Source: Fratercula arctica (lineage: Eukaryota; Chordata; Aves; Charadriiformes; Alcidae). From it: a stretch of DNA of 64,000 nt. Shown here one piece after another: positions 10,931 through 21,500 of the stretch. Position 1 is the first letter of the stretch, and each line of letters starts with the position of its first letter. The stretch is from positions 123,264,626 to 123,328,625 of the forward strand of contig CANTUZ010000003.1 of NCBI GenBank assembly GCA_947846985.1, read 5' to 3'. Position numbers and translations under genes: made by a program. A model generated the notes under the pieces. It searched no databases. It worked only from the letters and a program-made list of their open reading frames with translations, and had not been told where the DNA came from.

Positions 10931-12550
10931 AAGCTTGTCCTGTCCTGGATCTCCTCCCTTCCAAAAGTGTCCCAGGGCTAGGAGCACCCTATGGAGATCT
11001 TCCACTTGAGGTAGAGGAGAGGGGTTGAGTGTCTCTGGCTGGACGCATGCAGGAATTTGTCCTCTCCTGGTGCTTGCTGTCAGCAGATGAGATCTCGGCG
11101 CAGCTCCCCGAGCAGGTTTTTAGGATAACGGCCGTTTCTTCTTGGGCCTGCCCATGTTGATCTCAACCTGCCCTTCCCGCAGTCCCAGGTTTCTCACTCA
11201 GCCAACTCTCCTTCTTTCTCTCTGCTTCACTTAAAATGGAAAATTAATAATTAACCAGCCTGTCCTTTGAGCGGCAGGTAAAGAAAATCCCGAACACCTG
11301 CCTTACGGGTTGTCTGTTGCCCTGGCGTCTGTTTGTTTTTCCAGCGAGCTGCTCTCCACGAGCAGCGTGCTGGCATTTCGCAGTGGCCTCCTGACCGCCC
11401 CAGGGCTTTCTTCCACCAGCCAGAGCCACCTCTCTTTGCAACCAGCCTCTCCTACTGCAGTGCATCTCTTGGCCACAATATTTGTGAAATATTGTGAATA
11501 TTTCAGTAGCTGCCTGCCTTTTTGTATATACAGGGTCTTCTCTCCGAGCCCGGGTGTGCCAGTGGGTCACCAGCCCCCTGCAGCATCTCAGCACCTTCTC
11601 TGACCCCCATCCTCTTGTACCCATCTTGCAGCACACATCAACATGCCGCTGAAGGTGGAATGGGAGGCAGCTTCACCCTAGTCTGGGAATTTTGGAATAC
11701 AGAAAGATGATAGGAAAGGAGGTAGGAGTTGTCTGGTTTGATCTCTTTCTGCTTGTTTTTCACTTAATTAATGTATTACCCTTTTTTGAATGAAAGATGC
11801 TTTGGTTGACCGGAGCGAGAAGGTTAGCCTTCTCCTTTTCCAGTGGAGAGGGAAAGTCCAGAGTTATTTCCCATCCCTGTTCACCTACAGACCAGAAACA
11901 TCACCACCCCCTTCTCTGGGGCTTCAGGGACAACTCCAACAATGTCCAGAGAAGCAAAGACGCCTCTTTTAGATATATTAAATCAAAACCCCAATATTTC
12001 TGGCAGAATTGGATGAAAGGAATCCTCTTTCATAAAGGTTTACCTTTCTGATCTATGGGCGAGCTTGCAAATGCTGTGACCCCACTCACTTTTTTTTAAC
12101 GACACCCATAAAGATATCTTTAGTGTTAAATCAACCGATGGGTTAATATCTATTAAGGGACAGGGAGCATGCTAACACACCCCTCCTAGCCAGGGTAAAC
12201 AAGGCTCAAACCAAGAAAATCTCCAACCTTTTCAGATCTTCACGCGTCGCCCTCCTAAAAATTTTTCCCTTATGCTGCTAAAATTGTAGCAACGCAGGGG
12301 CGAGGGGTTTGGAGTCAGACCCGACCCAACGCTGGGGCAGCAGCCAAGGACCTTTACACACTTTGGTCCCTGCGGCAGAGGAGCAGGGAGGGTGCTGCAG
12401 GTGACAGCAAAGCCTATTTTTTTCATTTCATTTCAATATTTTTCATGTCTCTATAGGGCTGCAGACAGCATGGAGCGGCCAAACGCCTGCCCCGCCACTT
12501 GCCCGCACAGACGCTGCTCCAGCTCGGGGGGGGATGCTGCCAACAGCACC
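10931..12550. other. Intergenic, no feature seen
   Basis: Ordinary non-coding sequence with scattered pyrimidine tracts; no repeat or exon recognised. Confidence 0.35.
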
Positions 12551-13080
12551 TATGGATAAGAAGGCAGAAGACTGGATGGGAAGGCAGGTGAGTGTGTAGG
12601 AAGGTGGATGAGGGTATAGGAGAAGGTGGATTGGCATAGAGAAAGGCAGGTGAGTGTATAGGAAGGCAGATGAGTGTATAGGAAGGCAGGTGAGTGTATG
12701 GGAGGTCAGGTGAATGTCTAGGCAGGCAGATGAGCATATAGAAAGGCAGTTGAGCATATGGAAAGGCAGGGGAGTGTATAGGAATGCTGGTAAGCGTACA
12801 GGAAGGCAGATGAGTGTATAGGAGGGCAGGTGAGTGTATAGCAAGGCGGATGAGCATATAGAAAGGCAGGTGAACATATGGGAAGGCAGATGAGTGTGTA
12901 GGGAGGTGGATGAGTGTATAGGGAGGCAGATGAGTGTGTAGGAAGGCAGGTGAGTGTAGAGGAAGGCAGGTGAGCATATAGGAAGCCAGATGAGCATATA
13001 GAAAGGCAGGTGAGTGTGTAGGAAGGTGGATGAGTGTACAGGAGGGCAGGTGGGCATATGGGAAGGCAGGTGATTATATA
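12551..13080. repeat. 20-bp minisatellite, consensus GGAAGGCAGGTGAGTGTATA
   Basis: About 26 copies in strict 20-bp register. Variation is mostly GCAGGTGAGTG versus GCAGATGAGTG or GTGGATGAG, and GTGTATA versus GCATATA. The minus strand is open in two frames, giving a 20-residue periodic Leu/Pro/Tyr-rich translation that is not a gene. Lies about 1.7 kb beyond the 3' end of the adaptor gene. Confidence 0.95.
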
Positions 13081-14738
13081 GACCCCCCAAGCACACCGGG
13101 GGGTTGGTTAATTGTAGCCCCCAAGGGGCAGCACCTCTGTCCATCGGCGACAGCCGGTGCTTACAGAGAGGGTGGATCTGCCGGGAGGGCAAGACCCAGG
13201 CGAGCAGAAACCTCCAACTCCTGGTGGCTCCGAGCCACCCAGGCCTCGCCTCGCTGAACACGGCCGCGCTGGCACAGCCGTGCCGGACCCTGCGTGCCGG
13301 ACCCTGCATGCCGGGGCTGTGCCGAGATGACTCACCCCACTGCTTGCAGCAGCCACACTTCCAACTAGCAACAAGTGAAAATAGAAACGTCCCCAGCTCC
13401 TGAGCCAGGAATAACGTTGCAGGCTAGGGGTTTTTGGTGTTTTTTTTCCCTTTAAAGTGCAATCCCTTTTTTTTATTCTCTCTGACTCAGTCCCAATAAA
13501 GCCACCACACAGTGGCATAGTCTCCTCCCTGGCTTCTGCGCTGTGGCCCATGGCACGTCAGCTGGGGCGGATGCGGGAGGAGAGAAGCAGAGCCCAGCGA
13601 GGCGGGTCTGGAGAAACGATGCCACATCCTGGTGGGACACAGCTCAGTGTTATGTTGGGATGCAGAGCTCGGGAGCAAAAAGGGGAGAAGGAGGAGCAGT
13701 TGGTGTTGAAGCCTAGGCTGCTTTGGAGGTTTATATAATAGGAGTATGGACGACTGTAGGGATGGAGAGCTGGGAGATGGGAACAGTCAGACCCTCCTGT
13801 CTCGGTGGTGGGACAGGGATGATGGGTCTTCTTGGCTCTGCCTGCTTTGGGATGAGCATCTGCTGGTGGCCACCATCAAATGGCAAAGGCCCGGTGATGG
13901 AAAGAGGGGAAGGGGGAGTAATGGGGCTGTGCTGGTCCCCATGGAGCCGCCTGGGGCTGGTGGGTGGTTGCAGCCATAGTGGAGGTACAGGGATATCCTG
14001 GGAGCAGGCACAACAGCGTTATCTCAGTCACCCCACGTAACCACTGCTCCTGTTACATGCTGCCCTCCAGGCCTCCCTGGAGCCCTGCCAGCCTTTTTGG
14101 GGGGGGAGATAAGCCAGGTCCCACCGCTCTATCAGGCCAGCCCACACCTAGGATCCAGCAAAATGCAGCCACTGTCCCCACCCCTGCCCGAGCCCCAGCC
14201 ACGGGGTGCTCTTTTCCCTGGCAGAGTCCATCCAAACTGCCCCAGGGATGAATCAGGGCACAGCACACACATTAAAAATTATTAAAATAGCAATTAAGGA
14301 CTATTTACACAGCTCCCCATCCAAAAACTCTCACTCCCGGGAAGCAAGACAATGCTACAGGGGATTTTTCCCAGGGAATCCAAGCTGGATGAGGCGTGGA
14401 AGTCATTTTTGGATTTTTTTTGGAGCTTCTCCAAAAAATAATCACGCATTTTTCTTCTGCCATTTTTCTTAGGCCAACCCCACGTAGGGGGTCACCCCAC
14501 TGCCTGCTCCCCCAGCGATGCGCACGTCCCAGAGGGACACTCGGGGACCCCCATGCTGGATGTTGGGGTGTAACCTGGGCCACCTACACTTAATTTTAGA
14601 GTTGGGAAGGGAGCGGGCAGCTCTCCAGGGCTGCTGCCTGTGCCTGCCCACGCTCCTGCCCGCAGCTGGGAAAACCTTCCATCAATCTTGCACGAACCGG
14701 CTGGGCTCGAGGCAGCTCCAAAACATCTCCAGGGCATC
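13081..14738. other. 3' flank (possibly 3' UTR) of the adaptor gene
   Basis: Non-coding. AATAAA on the minus strand at 13477-13472 could end the adaptor transcript, but no GU-rich element follows. Short T and A runs at 13437-13475 and 14270-14290. Confidence 0.35.
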
Positions 14739-15248
14739 CTATGCCACATCGAAGTGCTTTTCCGGCAGCAATGGAGGTGTTTCTTCTTGGGGCTCGGGGG
14801 GGCCAGCGGGCTGCCGGGGCTGCGGTGCCTGGGGCTTCTTGCAAACCCGGGCATACACGGGGCCAGGGCTCCCCTCGCTGCCCGGCTCCTCCTGGATGGT
14901 GATCTCCTGCATGGAGATGCTCGGCTCATCCCCGGCGGGCAGGGATGGGGAGTCTCCCTGGGGTGCTGCCGGCATCCCAAGGCTTTTTTAGCATCCCAGA
15001 TTTGTACCGGATGCTTTCGTAGATGGGTCCCTCGGCATCCGGCACAGGGTCTGCCATGGGTGTGCTGGCATCCCCGGGCAAAACTGGCAGCTGCCGGTGC
15101 CGCAGGAACTCAGGGGTCCTCTGGGGTGGTCCGGCGAGTGTGTTGGAATGGGGTGTCCAGCCTGGAAGCCCTGCAGCTGGATTATCTGGATCCTCCGGCA
15201 CTGTGGGGCTGCCCGCCTGCTGCCAGGGCTCACCGGGAGAGGGGGTGC
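14739..15248 (-). CDS. Adaptor gene last exon: two tyrosine motifs, one-base frame break
   Basis: The acceptor is ctccctccccgcag above 15248. The first frame runs through a Pro-rich tail to GPIYESIRYKSG (Tyr codon 15021-15019) and stops at 14926 if read straight. The next frame, from about 14983 to the stop at 14739, encodes SISMQEITIQEEP, an acidic Ser/Gly spacer, GPVYARVCKK (Tyr codon 14855-14853) and a Pro-rich end. The two frames join in register if one A is absent from the six-A run at 14984-14989. No plausible intron separates them. Y-E-S-I and Y-A-R-V are SH2-type sites. The break could be an assembly error, a polymorphism or a real truncation. Confidence 0.65.
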
Positions 15249-18200
15249 CTGCGGGGAGGGAGAAGAGGGGATGCTGAGCTGGGGAGGGTACCCCCCGCAC
15301 CAACATGTGGAGGGGCATCCCTGGCTAATGCAAGGGTAAAGTAGCACCAAGTAAATGGGATTAAATGGGTCCCACTCCCACTTCTGTCCCCGTGCTTTGC
15401 TTTTAGCACGAAAAATAGTAAAAAGCAAAGAAAAAGCAGTGTGAGCATCCCCGGGTTGCTGGCGATAGGCCATGCTCCCCGCCACGGGGCCAGCGCAGTG
15501 TCGGGACCTGCCGCCCGCCTTCCCGTGCGGCGGCTCATGCCTTTGGTCAAATATTTATTTAAGAAGGAGGCTCTGCTCTGTGTGCAGGATCTGTCAACAC
15601 GGGAGCTGGCAGAGCAGGATGCCCAGCCGGTTTGTTCGCTCCAAAGGCGAAGGAGACGCTGGAAAAGCTGTGTAACCGGGTGTTTCTCCTCCTGCTTTAA
15701 ATATGCAGGGGTATGGTGGTCCCGTGGGATTTGGGGTGCAGGACCTTGGGTGTGGTGCTGCAGTGTGGGAAGCGTGAGTGCAGCACACGGGGGACGGGCT
15801 GGCGCAGGAGGTGGCAGGGTCAGATCCAGGCCAGAGCCCCTTGGGGCCAGCACAGCCTCCTCACTGCCCTCCAGCTCCCTCCTGGCAGAAAGCAGCCCCT
15901 GCCCCATGAGCACCCCAATGTGAGCACCCCAATGTGAGCACTCCAATGCAAACACCCCGACATGAGCATCCCAGCATGAGCACCCCAACGTGAGCATCCC
16001 AGCATGAGCACCCCAATGTGAGCACCCCAACGTGAGCACTCCAACGTGAACACCCCAACATGAGGACCAGAACATGGTCACCACAGCATGAGCACCCCAA
16101 CGTGAGCATCCCCAATGTGAGCACCCCAACGTGAGCACTCTGTTAGCTCCCCAACATGAGCACCCCAGCGTAAGGATCTCCAGTGTGAGCACCCCAACAT
16201 GACTACCCCAACATGAGTACCCCAAAGAGAACATCCCAACCCGAGCATCCAAACGTGGGCACTCCAACATGGGCACCCCAACGTGGGCACCCCAACATGA
16301 GCACCCCAGCGCAAGGATCCCCAGTGTGAGCACCCCAACATGAGCACCCCAAAGAGAACATCCCAACATGAGCTTCCCAAAGCAAGCACCCCCACATGAG
16401 CACCCCAGCACAAGCACCCCAACGTGAGCACCCTGTTAGCACCCCAACACGAGCACCCCAGCATGAGCATCTGAAAGAGAACATCCCAACATGCCCTTCC
16501 CAAAGCAAGCACCCCAATGTGAGCATCCAAATGTGAGCACCCCAACATGAGCATCCCAACAGGAGCGCCCCCAATGTGAGCACCCCAGAACCAGCACCCC
16601 AATATGAGCACTCTGTTAGCACCCCAACATGAACACCCCAGTGTAAGGATCCCCAATGTGAGCACCCCAACATGAGCACCCCAGTGTGAGCACCCCAATA
16701 TGGGCATCCCAACGTGAGCACCCCAACTTGAGCATCCCAACGTGAGCACCCCAATATGGGCATCCCAACGTGAGCACCCCAACTAGAGCATCCCAACGTG
16801 AGCATCCCAATGCAAGCATTCCAACGTGAGCGCCCCAACATGGGCATCCCAATGTGAGCACCCCAACTTGAGCATCCCAACGTGAGCACCCCAATATGGG
16901 CACCCCAACGTGAGCACCCCAACGTGAGCATCCCAACGTGAGCATACCAATGCAAGCATTCCAATGTGGGCACCCCAACACAAACATCTCAGTGTGAGCA
17001 TCCAAACGTGGGCATCCCAACGTGAGCACCCAACCGTGAGCACCCCAACTTGAGCCCTCTGTTAGCACCCCAACATGAGCACCCCAGCGTAAGGATCCCC
17101 AAGATGAGCACCCCAGCATGAGCCACCCAACATGAGCATTCCAGCATGAGCATCCCAAAGTGGGTGACCCTACATGAGCCACCCAACAGAAGCACCCCAG
17201 CCTGAGCACCCCAAAGAGACCATCCCAACCTGAACACCTCGACATGAGCACCCCAAAGTGAGCATCCCAACGTGGACAACCCAATATGAGCACCCCAACC
17301 TGAGCATCCAAACACGGGCACCCCCAGTGTGAGCACTCTTAGCACCCCAACATGAACACCCCAGCTTAAGGATCCCCACTGTGAGCACCCCAACATGAGC
17401 CACCCATTATGAGCAGCCCAACGTGAGCACTCCAGCATGGGCATCCCAACGTGAGCACCCCAACTTGAGCACCCCAACTTGAGCACCCCAACACGAGCAT
17501 CCCAACATGAGCACCCTAATGTGAGCACCCCACCATGGGCATCCCAACGTGAGCACCCCAACATGAGCACCCCAACACGAGCACCCCAACATGGGCACCC
17601 CAACATGGGCACCCCAGCGTGAGCACCCCAACGTGAGCACCCCAACCTGAGCCACCCAACATGGGCACCCCAACGTGGGCACCCCAACGTGGGCATCTCG
17701 ATGTGAGCCCCCCCAGTCTGAGCACCCCAACGTCAGTGCCCCAATGCGAGCACCCGAACACGTGCACCCCAACATGAGCCCCCCGCCGTGAGCCCCCCCC
17801 CGATGTCAGCACCTCAGCAAGGTGCACCCCAGCACCCCAAGGGGCCAAGGCTTCGCATTCGGGGTGTCCCTTCCCCGTCCCGCTGCAGAAAAGCAGGAGA
17901 GGGAGAGGGGTGCGGGGGGGAAACGCAGCCAGGGAAGCCCCAGAACTGGGGTACGGGGGGGGGGGCAGGCTGGTGGGGGTCACCCCGTAAAACACTCGGG
18001 ACCTCCCCGGGGCAGCGCAAGGAGGAGCAGGAATTTCACTGGGGCGTCTCGAAGCTCGGCCACAGCGCGGCGGGAAAGGGGAAATTAACAGCCGGGGTTT
18101 AATGACCCCGGTCACCAGCCACGCTGCAGGGAGAGAAGCTTCTTCCCGGCTCCAGGGAAAAGCAAAGGGGCCGAACGCTTCACCCGGGGGAAGGTTTGGA

Positions 18201-20573
18201 GCATTAAAACATCTCATTTTTAAAGCTTTCCCCAGGCAATTCCCTTCCTGCCGGTGCGGACCAGGCCAAGGGGGATTTTGAACCAGCCGACGCGGTCCTG
18301 CCGGAGGAACTGGGACCGGTGGCAGCTTTCACCGGGATATTTTGCTGTAACTGGGAATTTCACGAGGTAATTTTGGACGCAGCTGCCAGCCTCCGGCGAG
18401 CCATGGGGCATCCCCACCCTCTTCTCCGTGCTGGGGAACCGAAATTAGCTGCTCGCTGCTAACGAGCTTCACTAATTTCCCCCAGTTTGGCTGCCGTGAC
18501 CCCGGCCGGGGCGGTGTGGGGGGGGGGGGGGGGGGGGGGGGGCGTACAGGGGCGCAGCCCCACGTCTGGCCAAGGGCTGGCTCAAAGTCCCACCAGCTCC
18601 TCCAAGTTCATTAGCCGGGCAAATCATTAACCGGGCTGGGTCGGGGCGAGGCTGAGCCCCGGGGACCTTCGGACCGCGGTGCCCGGCTCCGTCCCCCCGC
18701 TGTGGCCCATCCCCAGGGCATGGCCACCATCCCAGCGCGGGGGGGGGGGGGGGTCCCCATCCTGCTGCGCCCCGAACCTGTGGCGGGAGCCGGGGGGGGG
18801 GGGGACGGGACCCAGCCGGCCTGTGGCACCTGGCACCCACGTCCCTGGGGGTGCGGCGGCCCCCGAGCACCCGCAGCAGCGAGGCGCCGGAGGTGGCAGA
18901 GGGACACAGCCACTGTCCCCGTGTCCCCGCACCTACCTCCCGGCAGCGCTGCTCCCCCGCCGCTGGAGCCCAGCCTCACCAGCCTCAGCTGCAGCGGGAA
19001 AAAGTGGACGCTCGCGTATTAACCCCCCAGCACTTGTGCATCCCCCCCCCGGAACTTATGCATCCCCCCAGGCACTCGTGCATCCCCCCCCCCCCTCCCT
19101 CCCCCGGCACTTGTGCATCCCCCCATGGCACTCATACATCCCCTCCTGGAACTCGTGCATCCCCCCCGACACTTGTGCACACACCCCCACGCCCACCCCC
19201 CCCCCCCCCCCCCCCGGACACTCATGCGTCCCCCTGGCACTTCTGCATCCCCCCCCAGCACTCGTACACCCCCCCCCCCCCCCCCCCATGGCAGTCGTGC
19301 ATCCCCCTGGCACTTGTGCATCCCCTCTGGGCAGTTGTGCATCCCCCCCAAGCATTCATACATCCCCCCCCCACCCCAGCACTTTTGCATCCCGCCCCCC
19401 CCAGGCACCCATGCATCCCCCCCCCCCCCCCCCCAGCAACTGTGCATCCCCCCCCCGGGCACTTGTGCACCCCCCAACACTTGTGCACCCCCCAACACTT
19501 GTGCACCCCCCAGCCCGGGTTTCGGGGCGCTCAGGGGGACCCAGGATTTGGGGTGGGGGTGTCAGCGTGGGAGCACAGTGGGGGGGGGCGGCTGCCCTCT
19601 GCCGGCGCCAACCAGCACTGACTGGTTCCAACTGGTCGCCACTGGCCCCACAGCTGCCGGGGGCGGGGGGGGGGGGGGGGGGGGCACCCTCGTCCTCTCT
19701 GCTCAAGACCTGCAAGCCCCAGGTGGGGCACTCATGGGGTCACACCATGGCCAGGGCCAGCCGCTGTCCCTGTCCCCATCCCAATTCCCCCCCTCCCTTT
19801 GCCCCAGCCATGATGCTTTTTTGGGGGCCGATGTAGCCATTTGGGGTGAATTTGGGGCGAATTTGGGGCGAGCAGCGGGATGTTCCCCGTGCTGACGCTG
19901 GAGGGCTGTCAAAGCACGCGGGAGGCGTGGGGACAGGGGACGGTGGGGACGGGCCACCACGTCCTCAGCCCCCATCCCGCCGCCTCCGCCCCCAGCAGCC
20001 ACGGGATGCCGCCCGCGCTGGGGACCCGCGGACTGACCCCTCGGACGAGCGCAGGGCTCGCTTTCCGTTGCCGGCTGGAAAACCACCGGCTCGTCCTGCG
20101 GGAGAAGGAGGGAGAGGTCAGCGGAGCCGCGTCCCGACCCCAGGGATGCTCGCGCCAGGGTGGGCTCAGAGGTGACACGGACCCCCCCCCCCCCGTCCCC
20201 TCCCCTCCCTGCTGTTCTCTGTTTATTCACCCCCAGTGTCCCCTTCCCCGCCGCTCGTCCCCTCTCCACTTGACCCCGCGCAGGCTGGGGGCACTCAGAG
20301 CATCCTCCGGCGCAGAGATCCCCGCTCCTCATCCCGCGCTGGGATGGACAGTGACCCCCTTCCCCATCCATGGCATTTCCCCAGAGCCCACGGTATCCAT
20401 GGCAAGCTCTCAGAAAGAAGCCAAGCCCCCCCTTTTTGTCCCCGCCCCAAGCAAATGTACCTGTGGAAGAAGGAGCAGAGGAGCAGGAGCAGCAGCAGGA
20501 GGCTGGTGGTGGCCAAGCTCCAGGCCACCGCGGCAGCTGGGGCCACCAAGCCCTCTGCCAGCGCCGGAGCCAT
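14739..20573 (-). CDS. Four-exon gene model: SIT1/LIME1-like single-pass transmembrane adaptor
   Basis: Small membrane adaptor of the lymphocyte TRAP class, which recruits SH2 proteins (Csk, SHP2, Grb2) to the plasma membrane. I assembled it by eye from four minus-strand exons: 20573-20461 (ATG to donor), 20095-20038, 18988-18937 and 15248-14739. All junctions are GT-AG and the phases fit (2, 0, 1). The product is about 243 residues if one base is discounted in the last exon; human SIT1 and LIME1 are about 196 and 295 from memory. Seen: N-terminal span with eight consecutive leucines (residues ~19-32), then a basic stretch, then a Pro-rich tail with GPIYESIRYKSG and GPVYARVCKK. YARV fits a Csk-SH2 site. 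Motif order and the segment before YARV resemble SIT1; the RVCK and YESIR wording resembles LIME1, so I give no symbol. Introns are full of minisatellite. A possible polyA signal (AATAAA) lies at 13477-13472. Upstream noncoding exons were not found. Confidence 0.6.
15906..17796. repeat. 14-bp minisatellite GAGCACCCCAACRT, ~1.9 kb, intronic
   Basis: Around 130 copies of a 14-bp unit: GAGCACCCCAACGT/AT, with GAGCATCCCAAC, GGGCACCCCAAC and GAGCCACCCAAC variants. Blocks carrying AGCACTCTGTTAGCACCCC and GCGTAAGGATCCCCA recur every 300-450 bp, showing higher-order duplication. All three minus frames stay open for long stretches (14-residue period, Trp/Cys/Gly/His-rich) because the unit has no stop. 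Located in the 3.7-kb intron between adaptor exons 3 and 4. Confidence 0.97.
17797..18936. other. Intron sequence of the adaptor gene
   Basis: GC-rich intron with no supported exon. A good minus-strand acceptor (tgcttttctgcag) at about 17885-17897 is followed by no phase-consistent open exon. Confidence 0.4.
18518..18542. repeat. Poly-G run of 25
   Basis: Uninterrupted G25 on the plus strand (C25 in the adaptor pre-mRNA). Shorter G runs follow at 18739-18752 and 18792-18803. Confidence 0.95.
18937..18988 (-). CDS. Adaptor gene exon 3: short cytoplasmic linker
   Basis: 52-bp candidate exon between a strong acceptor (tttttcccgctgcag, above 18988) and a strong donor (GGAG|GTAGGT at 18936-18931). 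In phase 0 it reads LRLVRLGSS, a glycine run and AALPG, and leaves in phase 1. That is exactly the phase the last exon needs, completing a Gly codon at the junction. No recognisable motif. Confidence 0.42.
19020..19512. repeat. C-rich minisatellite (CACTTGTGCATCCCCCCC)n, intronic
   Basis: About 20 units of a GCACTTGTGCATC or GCACTCGTGCATC core joined by C runs of 4-20 (longest C20 at 19196-19215). The G-rich strand is the adaptor transcript strand, so the RNA has many G-quadruplex-capable runs. Within the intron between exons 2 and 3. Confidence 0.95.
19665..19684. repeat. Poly-G run of 20
   Basis: G20 following CCGGGGGC, in the same intron as the C-rich minisatellite but with opposite strand polarity. 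Confidence 0.92.
20038..20095 (-). CDS. Adaptor gene exon 2: basic juxtamembrane segment
   Basis: 58-bp candidate exon between the acceptor tctcccgcag (above 20095) and the donor GGG|GTCAGT (20037-20032). Entering in phase 2 it completes an Arg codon and encodes TSRWFSSRQRK followed by ASPALVRG, leaving in phase 0. A positively charged stretch directly after a membrane span is expected for the cytoplasmic side. Support is splice signals plus phase fit only; the donor is suboptimal. Confidence 0.42.
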
Positions 20574-20596
20574 CGGGTCCCCGGCTGGAGGCAGAG
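20461..20596 (-). CDS. Adaptor gene exon with start codon and transmembrane segment
   Basis: The exon is bounded by a pyrimidine-rich acceptor (ctctcccccag, just above 20596) and a donor (CACAG|GTACAT at 20460). ATG is at 20573-20571. It encodes 37 residues plus two bases: MAPALAEGL, an Ala-rich stretch, then SLATTS, eight leucines and CSFFH. There is no cleavable signal peptide, and the short N-terminus before the span matches type III transmembrane adaptors. A single membrane-proximal Cys could be palmitoylated, but the CxxC pair of LIME1, LAT and PAG1 is absent. The frame is open upstream of the ATG to the acceptor, so a further upstream start in a missing exon is possible. Confidence 0.6.
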
Positions 20597-20964
20597 CTGG
20601 GGGAGAGACAAGCCCGGAGTCAGGACGGTGGAGAGGGATTGGGATAATAATGGGGTGCACGGAGTAGAGGGGGGCTCCCATTCTCCCTTTAATATCAGGA
20701 GCAATTTTTCCAGGATCCCTCCCCATCCCTTCATGCCACCGGGATGCCCAGCATCATCCCGCCCTGCTCTCCCTTTCTGGGGGCAGAGGATTTTGGGGTG
20801 ATTGTGGGTGCAGGAAACCTCTGGGTGTTGAGCAAGCACATGGCACTGGCACCCATGGCCCCGCTCGCCGGCGGGGTCTGGGCAGTGGTGCTCCATCCCA
20901 TCCCGGATCCTGGGAGCGGGGGCTGCTCTTGCCCCTCTGTGGCCGTGGGCAGTGGGTGGCAAAA

Positions 20965-21500
20965 CTGCCTGGGGCATGGCGGGGTGATGCTGGGGCATGG
21001 CGGGGTGATACTGGGCATGGGGGGTGATGCTGGGGCATGGCGGGGTGATACTGGGGCATGGGGGCGTGGTGCTGGGGCATGGGGGGATGATGCTGGGCAT
21101 GGGGGGTGATGCTGGGGCATGGGGGGTGATGCTGGGGCATGGGGGGATGATGCTGGGCATGGGGGGTGATGCTGGGCATGGGGGGGGTGATGCTGGGGCA
21201 TGGGGGGTGATGCTGGGGCATGGGGGGATGATGCTGGGCATGGGGGGATGATGCTGGGCATGGGGGGTGATGCTGGGCATGGGGGGTGATGCTGGGGCAT
21301 GGGGGGGTGATGTTGGGGCATGGGGGGATGATGCTGGGCATGGGGGGTGATGCTGGGGCATGGGGGGATGATGCTGGGCATGGGGGGTGATGCTGGGGCA
21401 TGGGAGGATGATGCTGGGCATGGGGGGTGATGCTGGGCATGGGGGGTGATGTTGGGGTATGGGGGGATGATGCTGGGGCATGGGGGGTGATGCCGTTGCA
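20965..21500. repeat. ~20-bp minisatellite GGGGCATGGGGGGTGATGCT
   Basis: About 27 units, alternating GGGGTGATGCTGGGGCAT and GGGGGATGATGCTGGGCAT forms. The minus translation is His/Pro/Ala repeats, not a gene. Upstream of the adaptor start exon; G-rich on plus, unlike the arrays in its introns. Confidence 0.96.

Noticed and set aside
12423..13309. 288- and 184-residue Leu/Pro/Tyr-rich ORFs on the minus strand
   Set aside because: Translations of the 20-bp minisatellite.
15230..17775. Several 100-395-residue Cys/Trp/Gly-rich ORFs on the minus strand
   Set aside because: They are the three frames of a 14-bp tandem repeat; identical periodicity in every frame shows no selection on protein.
15906..17796. 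CRISPR array
   Set aside because: Direct tandem 14-bp units with no spacers, in eukaryotic DNA; it is a minisatellite.
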